A stretch of DNA of 64,000 nucleotides from Blastococcus fimeti (GTDB lineage: Bacteria > Actinomycetota > Actinomycetes > Mycobacteriales > Geodermatophilaceae). The DNA lies in NCBI GenBank assembly GCA_900102115.1, contig FNAW01000008.1, positions 24,868 to 88,867 of the forward strand, in the 5' to 3' direction. The position numbers and the translations under genes are program-made. The notes below the pieces were generated by a model, which made no database searches, was not told the origin of the DNA, and saw only the letters and a list, made by a program, of their open reading frames with translations. Below are positions 16,721-24,628 of the stretch, piece after piece; the first letter of the stretch is position 1, and the number at the start of each line of letters is the position of its first letter.

Positions 16721-17116
16721 GTGGCCGCCACCTACCGGATTGCCGAGGCGGCGGCTCTGCTCGGCGTCAGCGACGACACCGTCCGGCGCTGGATCGACAG
16801 CGGCCGGCTGCCCGCCTCCCGCGACGGCGGCGGACCTGCCGTGGTGGAGGGCGCGGACCTCGCCCGCGTCGCCGCCGAGATGCACGAGGCACCCGCGCCC
16901 GGCGTCACGCGCTCCTCGTCGGCGCGCAACCGGCTCACCGGCATCGTCACCCGCGTCCTCCGGGACACCGTAATGGCCCAGGTGGAGATCCAGGCCGGCC
17001 CGTTCCGCGTCGTCTCGCTCATGTCGCGCGAGGCCGCCGACGAGCTCGGCCTCGAGGTGGGCGTCCGGGCGGTCGCGACGGTCAAGGCCACCCAGGTCAG
17101 CGTCGACGTCCCGTAG
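16721..17116 (+). CDS. HTH - Mop (molybdate-binding TOBE) regulator
   Basis: 131 residues from GTG 16721. Residues ~3-55 form an excisionase/MerR-type helix-turn-helix (YRIAEAAALLGVSDDTVRRW, then RLPASRDGGG). Residues ~66-131 form one Mop/molbindin domain (SARNRLTGIVTRVLRD, VSLMSREAADELGLEVG, ATVKATQVSVDVP). The HTH-Mop architecture points to a molybdate-sensing DNA-binding protein, smaller than and different from ModE. It is immediately upstream of modABC and is the likely regulator of molybdate uptake and perhaps of the molybdoenzyme operon. Confidence 0.85.
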   Translation: MAATYRIAEAAALLGVSDDTVRRWIDSGRLPASRDGGGPAVVEGADLARVAAEMHEAPAPGVTRSSSARNRLTGIVTRVLRDTVMAQVEIQAGPFRVVSLMSREAADELGLEVGVRAVATVKATQVSVDVP

Positions 17117-17177
17117 CGGGCGGACGTCCTCGATCGGACGCACCTGCGGTCCCCGACGCCGAACAGCTTGCGCACGA

Positions 17178-17204
17178 GCGGAGGAATCTGCTCTGCTTCT
17201 CCGC
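17178..17204 (+). promoter_or_regulatory. Weak stem-loop in the leader of modABC
   Basis: GCGGAGGA and TTCTCCGC pair over eight positions with one G-T pair and an 11-base loop, 40 bases upstream of modA. It could be an operator for the HTH-Mop protein or an RNA hairpin. It does not resemble the large molybdenum cofactor riboswitch. Confidence 0.25.
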
Positions 17205-17243
17205 AGACACGGCCGATGGGGCCGGGCGTCGGGAGAGGACCGG

Positions 17244-17990
17244 ATGCGCCGGCAGGCCCCGCTCGCGCTGCTCGGGTGCGCCCTGCTGCTCGTCGGCTGC
17301 GGGGGCTCGGACGGGCGGAGCAGCACGCTCACCGTCTTCACGGCCGCCTCGCTGACGGACGTCTTCGCGCAGCTCGGCGAGGAACTGGAGGAGCAGCGCC
17401 CCGGACTCGACGTGCGCTTCACCGTGGCCGGCAGCTCGACGCTGGCGGCGCAGCTCGTCCAGGGCGCCCCCGCCGACGTCTTCGCCTCCGCCGACGAGCG
17501 GCAGATGGCCGTGGTCACCGACGAGGGGCTCGCCGACGACCCGACGGTCTTCGCCGCGAACGTGCTCACCATCGCCGTTCCGGAGGGCAATCCGGCCGGC
17601 GTGACCGGCCTGGCCGACCTGGCCCGCGAGGAGCTCGCGGTCGCCCTCTGCGCACCCGAGGTGCCGTGCGGCGCCGCGGCCGAGCGGCTGCTGGTCACCG
17701 CCGGGGTCGAGGCCCGGCCGGACACGTTCGAGGCCGACGCGCGGGCGGCGCTCACCAAGGTCGAACTCGGGGAGGTGGACGCCGCCCTCGTCTACGTCAC
17801 CGACGCCGCAGGCCGCCCGGACGCCGTCGACGCGGTCGAGATCCCGCAGGCGGACGCCGCGGTCAACGAGTACTCCGTCGCCGTCCTCACCGACGCGCCG
17901 GACCCGGACGCCGCCCGGGCCTTCGTGGAGCTGCTGCTGTCCGCGGACGGCCGCCGCCTGCTGGCCGACGCCGGGTTCCGGCAGCCGTGA
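17244..17990 (+). CDS. modA: Molybdate ABC transporter substrate-binding lipoprotein
   Basis: 248 residues, a typical ModA length. A lipoprotein signal peptide ends in LLVGC (lipid-modified Cys19). The mature part has the ModA signatures LTVFTAASLTDVF, VAGSSTLAAQLVQGAPADVF and the late DAALVYVTDA. It captures molybdate or tungstate outside the membrane. The stop overlaps the start of modB. Confidence 0.95.
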   Translation: MRRQAPLALLGCALLLVGCGGSDGRSSTLTVFTAASLTDVFAQLGEELEEQRPGLDVRFTVAGSSTLAAQLVQGAPADVFASADERQMAVVTDEGLADDPTVFAANVLTIAVPEGNPAGVTGLADLAREELAVALCAPEVPCGAAAERLLVTAGVEARPDTFEADARAALTKVELGEVDAALVYVTDAAGRPDAVDAVEIPQADAAVNEYSVAVLTDAPDPDAARAFVELLLSADGRRLLADAGFRQP

Positions 17991-18799
17991 GCCGCCGGGA
18001 CGGCGAGCGGACCGGCGCCGGCGTGCCCCTGCCGCTGATGGTCCCGGCGGCGCTGGCCGTCGCCTTCCTCGTCCTGCCGCTCGCCGGCCTGCTGGTTCGC
18101 GCGCCGTGGTCCGGGCTCGGCGCGCAGCTCACCGCCCCCGGGGTCGGCTCGGCCCTGCGCCTCAGCCTGGTCTCGGCCACCGCCGCGACGGCGGTCTCCC
18201 TCGTGCTCGGCGTCCCGCTCGCCTGGGTGCTCGCCCGCTCGCGCATCCGCGGCCGCGCCGTCCTGCGCGCGCTGGTCACCGTGCCGCTGGTGCTCCCCCC
18301 GGTGGTCGGCGGCGTCGCGCTGTTCCTCGTGCTCGGCCGGCAGGGCGTCGTCGGCTCCTGGCTGGACGAGACCTTCGGCGTCACGATCCCGTTCACGACG
18401 ACCGCGGTGGTGATCGCCCAGACGTTCGTCGCGATGCCCTTCCTCGTGGTCAGCGTCGAGGGCGCGCTGCGCGCGGCCGACGCCCGGTTCGAGGACGTGG
18501 CGGCCACGCTCGGCGCCGACCGGTGGACGACGTTCCGCCGCGTCACCCTGCCGATGGTCGCGCCGGGCGTCGCCGCCGGCGCGGTGCTCTGCTGGGCGCG
18601 GGCGCTCGGCGAGTTCGGGGCGACGATCACCTTCGCCGGCAACTTCCCGGGGACGACGCAGACGATGCCGGTCGCGGTGTACCTGGCGCTGCAGCGCGAA
18701 CCGGAGGCCGCCGTCGCCCTCTCCCTGGTGCTGCTCGCCGTCTCGCTGGCCACACTGCTGCTCCTGCGGGACCGCTGGCTGGGACGGGCAGCGGCGTGA
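17987..18799 (+). CDS. modB: Molybdate ABC transporter permease
   Basis: 270 residues from GTG 17987, overlapping the modA stop by four bases. About five to six membrane helices are visible, with the cytoplasmic EAA-type loop around EDVAATLGADRWTTFRRVTLPM that docks on the ATPase. WARALGEFGATITFAGNFPG is the ModB signature. It forms the channel for molybdate with ModC. Confidence 0.95.
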   Translation: MSRRDGERTGAGVPLPLMVPAALAVAFLVLPLAGLLVRAPWSGLGAQLTAPGVGSALRLSLVSATAATAVSLVLGVPLAWVLARSRIRGRAVLRALVTVPLVLPPVVGGVALFLVLGRQGVVGSWLDETFGVTIPFTTTAVVIAQTFVAMPFLVVSVEGALRAADARFEDVAATLGADRWTTFRRVTLPMVAPGVAAGAVLCWARALGEFGATITFAGNFPGTTQTMPVAVYLALQREPEAAVALSLVLLAVSLATLLLLRDRWLGRAAA

Positions 18800-19848
18800 G
18801 CCTCGCCGCCCAGGTGCGCGTCCAGCGGGGGATGTTGCACGTGGAACTCGACGTCGAGGTCGCCGACGGCGAGGTGCTCGCCGTCCTCGGGCCGAACGGC
18901 GCGGGCAAGTCCACGCTGATCCGCGTCCTCGCCGGGTTGCTGGCCCCCGACGCCGGCCGGGTCGAGGTGGACGGCGTGCCGTGGGACGACGTCGCCCGCA
19001 GCGTCCACCTCGCGCCGCACCGCCGTCCGCTGGGCATGGTCTTCCAGGACGCGCTGCTGTTCCCGCACCTGTCCGTGGCCGACAACGTCGCGTTCGGGCT
19101 GCGCACCCGCGGCACCGCCCGCGCGGCCGCGCGGGCTGCTGCGGAGCGCTGGCTGGCGCGGGTGGAGCTCGACGGCCTGGGCGGACGGCGGCCCGCGGAG
19201 CTGTCCGGAGGGCAGGCGCAGCGGGCGGCGCTGGCGCGGGCGCTCGTCGGCGATCCGGCGCTGCTGCTGCTCGACGAGCCGCTGTCGGCGCTGGACGCCC
19301 GCACCCGGCTCACCGTCCGGGCCGTGCTGCGCCGGCACCTCGCCGCGTTCGCCGGCAGCACGGTGCTGGTCACCCACGACCCGGTCGACGCGATGGCGCT
19401 GGCCGACCGGGTCGTCGTCGTCGAGGAGGGCCGCGTGGTGCAGGCCGGCACCCCGGTCGAGGTGAGCCGGCGGCCCCGCACCGACTACGTCGCCCGGCTG
19501 GTCGGCCTCTCGCTGCTGCCCGGGACGGGGAAGGGCCGGTCCGTGCGGCTGGACGGCGGCGGCGAGGTGGCGGTCGCGGACGAGGTCGCCGGTCCGGTGT
19601 TCGCGGCGGTCCGCCCGGAGACGGTGGCCCTCTACCTGGCCCGGCCCGAGGGCAGCCCGCGCAACGTCTGGCCGCTCCGGCTGGCCGGCGCCGTCCCGCA
19701 CGGGACGACGGTGCGCTGCGAGCTCGAGGGCGCCGTGCCGCTCGTCGCCGACGTCACTGCGACCGCCTTCGCCGAGCTCGGCCTGGCCCCCGGCGCGGAG
19801 GTCTGGGCGGCGGTCAAGGCCTCCGAGGTGGCGGTCTACGCACGCTGA
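18796..19848 (+). CDS. modC: Molybdate ABC transporter ATP-binding protein
   Basis: 350 residues from GTG 18796, overlapping modB by four bases. Walker A is GPNGAGKST, the ABC signature is LSGGQAQRAALARAL, Walker B is LLLLDEPLSALD, and the switch His is in VTHDPVDA. The C-terminal ~100 residues form a TOBE/Mop-type domain that can bind molybdate and inhibit transport. It carries the second copy of the ParB-site-like motif near its 5' end. Confidence 0.95.
   Translation: MSLAAQVRVQRGMLHVELDVEVADGEVLAVLGPNGAGKSTLIRVLAGLLAPDAGRVEVDGVPWDDVARSVHLAPHRRPLGMVFQDALLFPHLSVADNVAFGLRTRGTARAAARAAAERWLARVELDGLGGRRPAELSGGQAQRAALARALVGDPALLLLDEPLSALDARTRLTVRAVLRRHLAAFAGSTVLVTHDPVDAMALADRVVVVEEGRVVQAGTPVEVSRRPRTDYVARLVGLSLLPGTGKGRSVRLDGGGEVAVADEVAGPVFAAVRPETVALYLARPEGSPRNVWPLRLAGAVPHGTTVRCELEGAVPLVADVTATAFAELGLAPGAEVWAAVKASEVAVYAR
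18833..18848. other. ParB-site-like 16-mer inside modC (copy 2 of 3)
   Basis: TGTTGCACGTGGAACT. On the coding strand it reads ATG-TTG-CAC-GTG-GAA-CTC (Met-Leu-His-Val-Glu-Leu), again with the rare codons TTG and GAA where CTG and GAG are the norm. Confidence 0.5.
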
Positions 19849-19873
19849 GAGAGCCCGCTGGGAGAGTGGGGCC

Positions 19874-20467
19874 ATGAGCTGCGCCGCCGTCGTCCTCGCC
19901 GCCGGGGGCGGCCGCCGCTACGGGATGCCGAAGGCGCTGGTCGAGTACGAGGGCAGCCTGCTGGTCGAGCGGGCCGTGCGGACGGCGCGCGCGGCGTGCG
20001 ACGTCGTGCTGGTCGTCCTCGGGGCGCAGGCGGTGGACGTGTGGCGCACCGCGGATCTCAGCGGCGCCACCGTGCTGGCCAACGGGGACTGGGAGACCGG
20101 CATGGCCTCCTCGCTCCGGACCGGGCTCGACGGACTGCGCGGCTTCCCCGGAACCGTCGACGCCGCGCTGGTCACGCTCGTGGACATGCCCGGCATGACG
20201 CCGGAGGCGCTGCGCGCCGTCGCCGCGCACGCAGCACCCGATGCGCTCGCCGTCGCCACCTACGACGGCGTCCGCGGGCATCCGGTGCTGCTCGGCCGCG
20301 AGCACTGGGCCGGCGTGATCGGGACGGCGACCGGCGACGAGGGTGCCCGGCGCTACCTGGCGGCCCACTCGGGCCCCGGAGGCGAGGTGACCGAGGTCGA
20401 CTGCACCGGCCTGGCCGATCCGGCGGACCTCGACGTCCCGCCGCCGGGGGTACCTTCGGCGCCGTGA
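19874..20467 (+). CDS. MocA/MobA-like molybdenum cofactor nucleotidyltransferase
   Basis: 197 residues. The nucleotidyltransferase signature is VVLAAGGGRRYGMPKALVEYEG (shown in part as LAAGGGRRYGMPK), with a later VDMPG metal-site motif. MocA-type enzymes add CMP to molybdopterin, giving the cytosine dinucleotide form used by the xanthine-oxidase/CO-dehydrogenase family. That fits its place between modABC and the cox genes. A MobA-like guanylyl role is the alternative, but the downstream enzyme family favours MocA. Confidence 0.88.
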   Translation: MSCAAVVLAAGGGRRYGMPKALVEYEGSLLVERAVRTARAACDVVLVVLGAQAVDVWRTADLSGATVLANGDWETGMASSLRTGLDGLRGFPGTVDAALVTLVDMPGMTPEALRAVAAHAAPDALAVATYDGVRGHPVLLGREHWAGVIGTATGDEGARRYLAAHSGPGGEVTEVDCTGLADPADLDVPPPGVPSAP

Positions 20468-20889
20468 TCGCCGGGGCCCGGATTGTCAGAGTCGTCGACG
20501 AGCCGCTCTCCGTCGCCGAGCACGAGGACGCCGTCGCCGACAAGGCCGCCGGCGCCGTGGTCTCCTTCGCCGGCGTCGTCCGCGACCACGACGGCGGCCG
20601 GTCGGTGACCGAGCTCGAGTACGTCGGGCACCCCACCGCCGAGCAGGTGCTCACCGAGATCGCCGCGGAGTTCGCCGCACGCGAGGGCGTGCACGCCGTG
20701 GCGGTCAGCCACCGCATCGGCCTGCTGGGCATCGGCGACGTCGCGCTCGCCTGCGCCGTCAGCACGTCGCACCGCGGGGCGGCGTTCGCCGCCTGCGCCG
20801 ACCTCGTGGACGAGGTGAAGAAGCGGCTGCCCATCTGGAAGCGCCAGGTCTTCACCGACGGCGAGGAGGAATGGGTGGCCTGCCCCTGA
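20464..20889 (+). CDS. moaE: Molybdopterin synthase large subunit
   Basis: 141 residues from GTG 20464, overlapping the upstream gene by four bases. Signatures are GAVVSFAGVVRDHDGG, LEYVGHPTAEQ, HRIGLLGIGDVA and the active-site VKKRLPIWKRQ with the catalytic lysines. MoaE with MoaD converts precursor Z (cPMP) to molybdopterin. The partner moaD is in the window, on the other strand at 31230-31478. Confidence 0.95.
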   Translation: MIAGARIVRVVDEPLSVAEHEDAVADKAAGAVVSFAGVVRDHDGGRSVTELEYVGHPTAEQVLTEIAAEFAAREGVHAVAVSHRIGLLGIGDVALACAVSTSHRGAAFAACADLVDEVKKRLPIWKRQVFTDGEEEWVACP

Positions 20890-20896
20890 CGGTGGG

Positions 20897-21787
20897 ATGC
20901 TCGCACGCGTGACCCACCTCACCAGCCCCGACGAGCTCGCGGCCGCGCTCGAGGGCACCGGCTACCTGCCCGACGAGGGCCTCGCCACCGCCGCCTACCT
21001 GGCGCTGGCGATGCACCGGCCGCTGTTCCTGGAGGGGGAGGCCGGCGTCGGCAAGACGGCGCTGGCCCACGCGCTGGCCGAGGTCACTGGCCGGCCGATC
21101 TACCGGCTGCAGTGCTACGAGGGCCTGGAGGCCAGCCAGGCGCTGTACGACTGGGACTTCGGCCGCCAGCTGCTGCACCTGCGCGCGGCCGAGGCCGCGC
21201 ACGCCGCCGACAACCCCGACGCCCTCGAGGCCTCGCTCTACGACCGGCGCTTCCTGCTGGCCCGCCCGCTGCTGCAGGCGCTGGAGGACTCGCCGTCGGT
21301 GCTGCTCATCGACGAGATCGACCGCGCCGACGACGAGTTCGAGGCGTTCCTGCTCGAGGTGCTCTCGGACTTCACCATCTCCATCCCCGAGCTGGGCACC
21401 GTCCGCGCCGTGACGCCGCCGCTGGTGATCCTCACGTCCAACCGCACCCGCGAGGTGCACGACGCCCTCAAGCGACGCTGCCTCTACCACTGGCTGCAGC
21501 ACCCCGACTTCGACCGCGAGGTGGCGATCCTGCGCCGCCGGCTGCCCGAGGTGACCGAGCAGCTGGCCCGCGAGGTGGCCCGGGCGACGGCGCGGCTGCG
21601 CACCCTGGACCTGCTCAAGCCCCCCGGCATCGCCGAGGCGATGGACTGGGCGACGGCGCTGCACACCCTCGGCGCCCGCGAGCTGGACCCCGACACCGCC
21701 GCCCGCACGCTCGGCGCGGTGCTCAAGTACCGGGAGGACACCGAGCGCGTGCAGCAGCAGGTGCGGGGGGTGCTCTTCGGTGCCTGA
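20897..21787 (+). CDS. coxD: MoxR-type AAA+ ATPase, CoxD-like
   Basis: 296 residues from ATG 20897; GTG 20909 is an alternative. Walker A is GEAGVGKTAL, Walker B is LLIDEIDRAD, sensor 1 is VILTSNRTRE. CoxD in Oligotropha/Afipia carboxidovorans is an ATP-dependent chaperone that matures the metal centre of CO dehydrogenase. It overlaps the VWA gene downstream by eight bases, the usual MoxR plus VWA pairing. Confidence 0.9.
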   Translation: MLARVTHLTSPDELAAALEGTGYLPDEGLATAAYLALAMHRPLFLEGEAGVGKTALAHALAEVTGRPIYRLQCYEGLEASQALYDWDFGRQLLHLRAAEAAHAADNPDALEASLYDRRFLLARPLLQALEDSPSVLLIDEIDRADDEFEAFLLEVLSDFTISIPELGTVRAVTPPLVILTSNRTREVHDALKRRCLYHWLQHPDFDREVAILRRRLPEVTEQLAREVARATARLRTLDLLKPPGIAEAMDWATALHTLGARELDPDTAARTLGAVLKYREDTERVQQQVRGVLFGA

Positions 21788-22919
21788 GGTCCGCATGCCG
21801 GAGACCAGCACCGCGACCCGGGACGTCGTCGACACCGTGCTCGGCTTCGCGCGCACGCTGCGGGCCGCCGGGGTGACGGCGTCGCCGGACCGCGTCGAGG
21901 CGATGCTGGCCGCGGTCGGGCACCTCGACGTCCTCGACGCCTCCGACGTCTACTGGGCGGGCCGGCTGACGCTGTGCTCCTCGCCGGACGACCTGGACCG
22001 CTACGACGCCGCCTTCGCCGCGTGGTTCGGCGGCGAGCGGCCGCGCGCCCCGCACCCGGCGGCGCCGGAGCTGCGGGTGGTCTCGACGATGGCGCCGCTG
22101 GACGCGGGTGAGGGCGAGGGCGAGGAGTTCTCCGGCTCGGAGGAGCTCGCCGTGCAGGCCAGTGCGGCCGAGGTGCTGCGGCACCGCGACGTCGGGGAGC
22201 TGAGCCCGGCCGAGCGCGAGCACCTGCGCCGGCTGTTCACCGTGCTGCGGCCGGCCGCGCCGATGCGCCCGTCGCGGCGCCGTCGGCCGAGCTCGGCCGG
22301 CCCCGTCCACCCGGCGCGCACCGTGCGCCGCGCGCTGCGGGACGGCGGCGAGGTGACCCGCCTGCTGCACCGCCGGTCGGCCCCGCGGCACCGCCGTGTC
22401 GTCCTGCTCGTCGACGTGTCCGGCTCGATGAGCCCGTACGCCGACGCGCTGCTGCGCTTCGCGCACGTCGCGGTGCGGGCGCGACCGTCGTCCACCGAGG
22501 TGTTCACGATCGGCACGCGGCTGACGCGGGTGACCCGCGAGCTGCGGCTGCGCGATCCCGACCGGGCGCTGGTCGCCACCGGCTCGGCGATCCCGGACTG
22601 GTCGGGCGGCACCCGGCTGGGCGAGGTGCTGAAGGCGTTCCTCGACCGGTGGGGGCAGCGCGGCACGGCCCGCGGCGCCGTCGTCGTCGTGTGCAGCGAC
22701 GGCTGGGAGCGCGGCGGCACCGAGCTGCTGGGCGAGCAGATGGCGCGGCTGCGCCGCCTGGCGCACGCCGTGGTGTGGGTGAACCCGCACAAGGGCCGGG
22801 AGGGCTACGAGCCGCTCGCCGGCGGCATGCGGGCGGCGCTGCCCTCGGTGGACGTCTTCGTCGCCGGGCACAGCATGGCCGCGTTCGAGGAGCTGTCGGG
22901 GGTGATCCAGCGTGCGTGA
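21780..22919 (+). CDS. coxE: VWA domain protein, CoxE-like
   Basis: 379 residues from GTG 21780. A helical N-terminal half with an acidic, Arg-rich linker precedes a VWA domain (~200-370) with an intact metal-ion-dependent adhesion site: DVSGSMS, then the Thr in SGGTRLGE, and CSDGWERGG. CoxE acts with CoxD in metal insertion into the molybdoenzyme. It overlaps both neighbours, so the chain coxD-coxE-xdhC is one coupled unit. Confidence 0.9.
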   Translation: MPEVRMPETSTATRDVVDTVLGFARTLRAAGVTASPDRVEAMLAAVGHLDVLDASDVYWAGRLTLCSSPDDLDRYDAAFAAWFGGERPRAPHPAAPELRVVSTMAPLDAGEGEGEEFSGSEELAVQASAAEVLRHRDVGELSPAEREHLRRLFTVLRPAAPMRPSRRRRPSSAGPVHPARTVRRALRDGGEVTRLLHRRSAPRHRRVVLLVDVSGSMSPYADALLRFAHVAVRARPSSTEVFTIGTRLTRVTRELRLRDPDRALVATGSAIPDWSGGTRLGEVLKAFLDRWGQRGTARGAVVVVCSDGWERGGTELLGEQMARLRRLAHAVVWVNPHKGREGYEPLAGGMRAALPSVDVFVAGHSMAAFEELSGVIQRA

Positions 22920-24033
22920 TGTTCTCGAGGACCTGGTCGGCTGGTGGCAGGCGGGGGAGACCGTCGGCATGGGCACCGTCGTCGCCACCTGGCGGTCGGC
23001 GCCGCGGCCGGCCGGCGCGTCGATGCTCGTCGGCCCGGACGGGACGGCGGTGGGCAGCGTCTCCGGCGGCTGCGTCGAGGGCGCGGTCTACGAGGAGGCG
23101 ACCGACGCCGTCGAGACCGGTGAGTCGACGCTGCGGCGCTACGGCGTGAGCGACGACGACGCCTTCGCCGTCGGGCTGACCTGCGGCGGCATCCTCGACG
23201 TCTTCGTCGAGCCGATCTCGCGGGAGTCCTTCCCGGAGCTCGGCGAGGTCAAGGAGTCGGTCGACCGGCACGAGCCGGTCGCCGTCGTCACCTGCGTGAA
23301 GGGCGGCGACGACCGGCTCGGCCGGCGGATGGTGCTCTGGCCGGACCGGGCCTCGGGCAGCTTCGGCCTGCAGCGCCTGGACGACGCCGTGGCCGCCGAC
23401 GCCCGCGGCATGCTCGTGGCCGGCCGCACCGGGATGCTGCACTTCGGCCACGACGGCGAGCGCCGCGGCGACGACCTGGAGCTGTTCGTCAACTCCTTCG
23501 CCCCGCCGGCCCGCATGGTCGTGTTCGGCGCGATCGACTTCGCCGCCGCGGTCGCGCGGGTCGGCTCCTTCCTCGGCTACCGGGTCACCGTGTGCGACGC
23601 CCGCCCGGTGTTCGCCACGCCGAAGCGCTTCCCCGAGGCCGACGAGGTGGTCGTCGAGTGGCCGCACCGCTACCTGCAGGGCGAGGTCGAGGCGGGCCGG
23701 ATCGACGAGCGCACCGTCCTCTGCGTGCTGACCCACGACCCGAAGTTCGACGTCCCGCTGCTGGAGGTCGCGCTGCGGCTGCCGGTGGCCTACGTCGGCG
23801 CGATGGGCTCGCGGCGCACCCACGAGGAGCGGCTCGAGCGGCTGGCCGAGGCCGGCCTGTCCACGACGGAGATCGACCGGCTGTCCTCCCCCATCGGGCT
23901 GGACCTCGGCGCGCGCACGCCGGAGGAGACCGCCGTGTCCATCGCGGCGGAGATCATCGCCGGCCGGTGGGGCGGCTCCGGGGAACGGCTGACCGGGACC
24001 GAGGGGCCGATCCACCGCACCGCCGACCGCTGA
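22912..24033 (+). CDS. XdhC/CoxF (CoxI) family molybdoenzyme maturation protein
   Basis: 373 residues from GTG 22912, overlapping coxE by eight bases. The N-terminal XdhC_CoxI domain includes SVSGGCVEGAVY and LTCGGILDVFVE; the C-terminal Rossmann domain contains VFGAIDFAAAVARVGSFLGY and YVGAMGSRRTHEER. XdhC proteins hold the Moco, promote its sulfuration and hand it to the apo-enzyme. Both the N-terminal and the Rossmann part are in one chain, so separate CoxF and CoxI proteins are not needed here. Confidence 0.92.
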   Translation: MRDVLEDLVGWWQAGETVGMGTVVATWRSAPRPAGASMLVGPDGTAVGSVSGGCVEGAVYEEATDAVETGESTLRRYGVSDDDAFAVGLTCGGILDVFVEPISRESFPELGEVKESVDRHEPVAVVTCVKGGDDRLGRRMVLWPDRASGSFGLQRLDDAVAADARGMLVAGRTGMLHFGHDGERRGDDLELFVNSFAPPARMVVFGAIDFAAAVARVGSFLGYRVTVCDARPVFATPKRFPEADEVVVEWPHRYLQGEVEAGRIDERTVLCVLTHDPKFDVPLLEVALRLPVAYVGAMGSRRTHEERLERLAEAGLSTTEIDRLSSPIGLDLGARTPEETAVSIAAEIIAGRWGGSGERLTGTEGPIHRTADR

Positions 24034-24071
24034 CCTGCGCGGGGACGCGCCGGTAGGTGTGGCCCAAGTCA

Positions 24072-24094
24072 CCCCGAGGGGGTAAGACTCGGGG
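24072..24094 (+). promoter_or_regulatory. Inverted repeat in the region upstream of coxS
   Basis: CCCCGAG, nine bases, CTCGGGG, in the 118-base gap before the structural genes. A possible -10 (TAAGAC, 24083-24088) lies within the loop and right arm, so this may be an operator at a second, internal promoter of the cox cluster. A -35 box is not clear. The gap ends in a good Shine-Dalgarno (GGAGG) six bases before coxS. Confidence 0.35.
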
Positions 24095-24151
24095 GACGAG
24101 ACCCGGTCGGAACCCGGGCCCACACGGAGCAGCGATCCGAGCGGAGGATTC

Positions 24152-24628
24152 GTGACCCAGATTTCGGTGCGCGTCGACGGGGCGGCCTACACGGACGAGG
24201 TCGAACCACGCACGTTGCTCGTCCACTACCTGAGGGAGCAGCTCGGCAAGGTCGGCACCGTCGTCGGCTGCGACACCAGCAACTGCGGCGCCTGCACGGT
24301 GCACCTGGACGGCGAGGCGGTGAAGAGCTGCACGGTGCTGGCGGTCCAGGCCGACGGCAGCGAGGTCACCACGATCGAGGGGATCGCACAGAACGGGACC
24401 CTGCACCCGATGCAGAAGGCGTTCCACGAGCTGCACGGTCTCCAGTGCGGCTACTGCACACCGGGGATGATCATGGCGTCGATCGACCTGGTCGGCGACA
24501 ACCCGGACCCCAGCGAGCACGAGGTGCGCGAGGGCATCGAGGGCAACCTCTGCCGCTGCACCGGCTACCAGAACATCGTCCGCGCCGTGCAGCAGGCGGC
24601 CGCCGAGATGCGCGGGGCCCAGGCATGA
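24152..24628 (+). CDS. coxS: CO-dehydrogenase-type small subunit, two [2Fe-2S] clusters
   Basis: 158 residues from GTG 24152. Plant-type [2Fe-2S] ligands Cys40, Cys45, Cys48 and Cys60, and the second cluster ligands Cys99, Cys102, Cys134 and Cys136 (QCGYCTPGM and LCRCTGYQNI). It passes electrons from the molybdenum centre to FAD in the medium subunit. The gene order S-L-M is that of form II enzymes. Confidence 0.95.
   Translation: MTQISVRVDGAAYTDEVEPRTLLVHYLREQLGKVGTVVGCDTSNCGACTVHLDGEAVKSCTVLAVQADGSEVTTIEGIAQNGTLHPMQKAFHELHGLQCGYCTPGMIMASIDLVGDNPDPSEHEVREGIEGNLCRCTGYQNIVRAVQQAAAEMRGAQA

Noticed and set aside
17117..17243. Molybdenum cofactor riboswitch ahead of modA
   Set aside because: The gap is about 127 bases with only one weak 8-pair stem; the conserved multi-stem architecture is not present.
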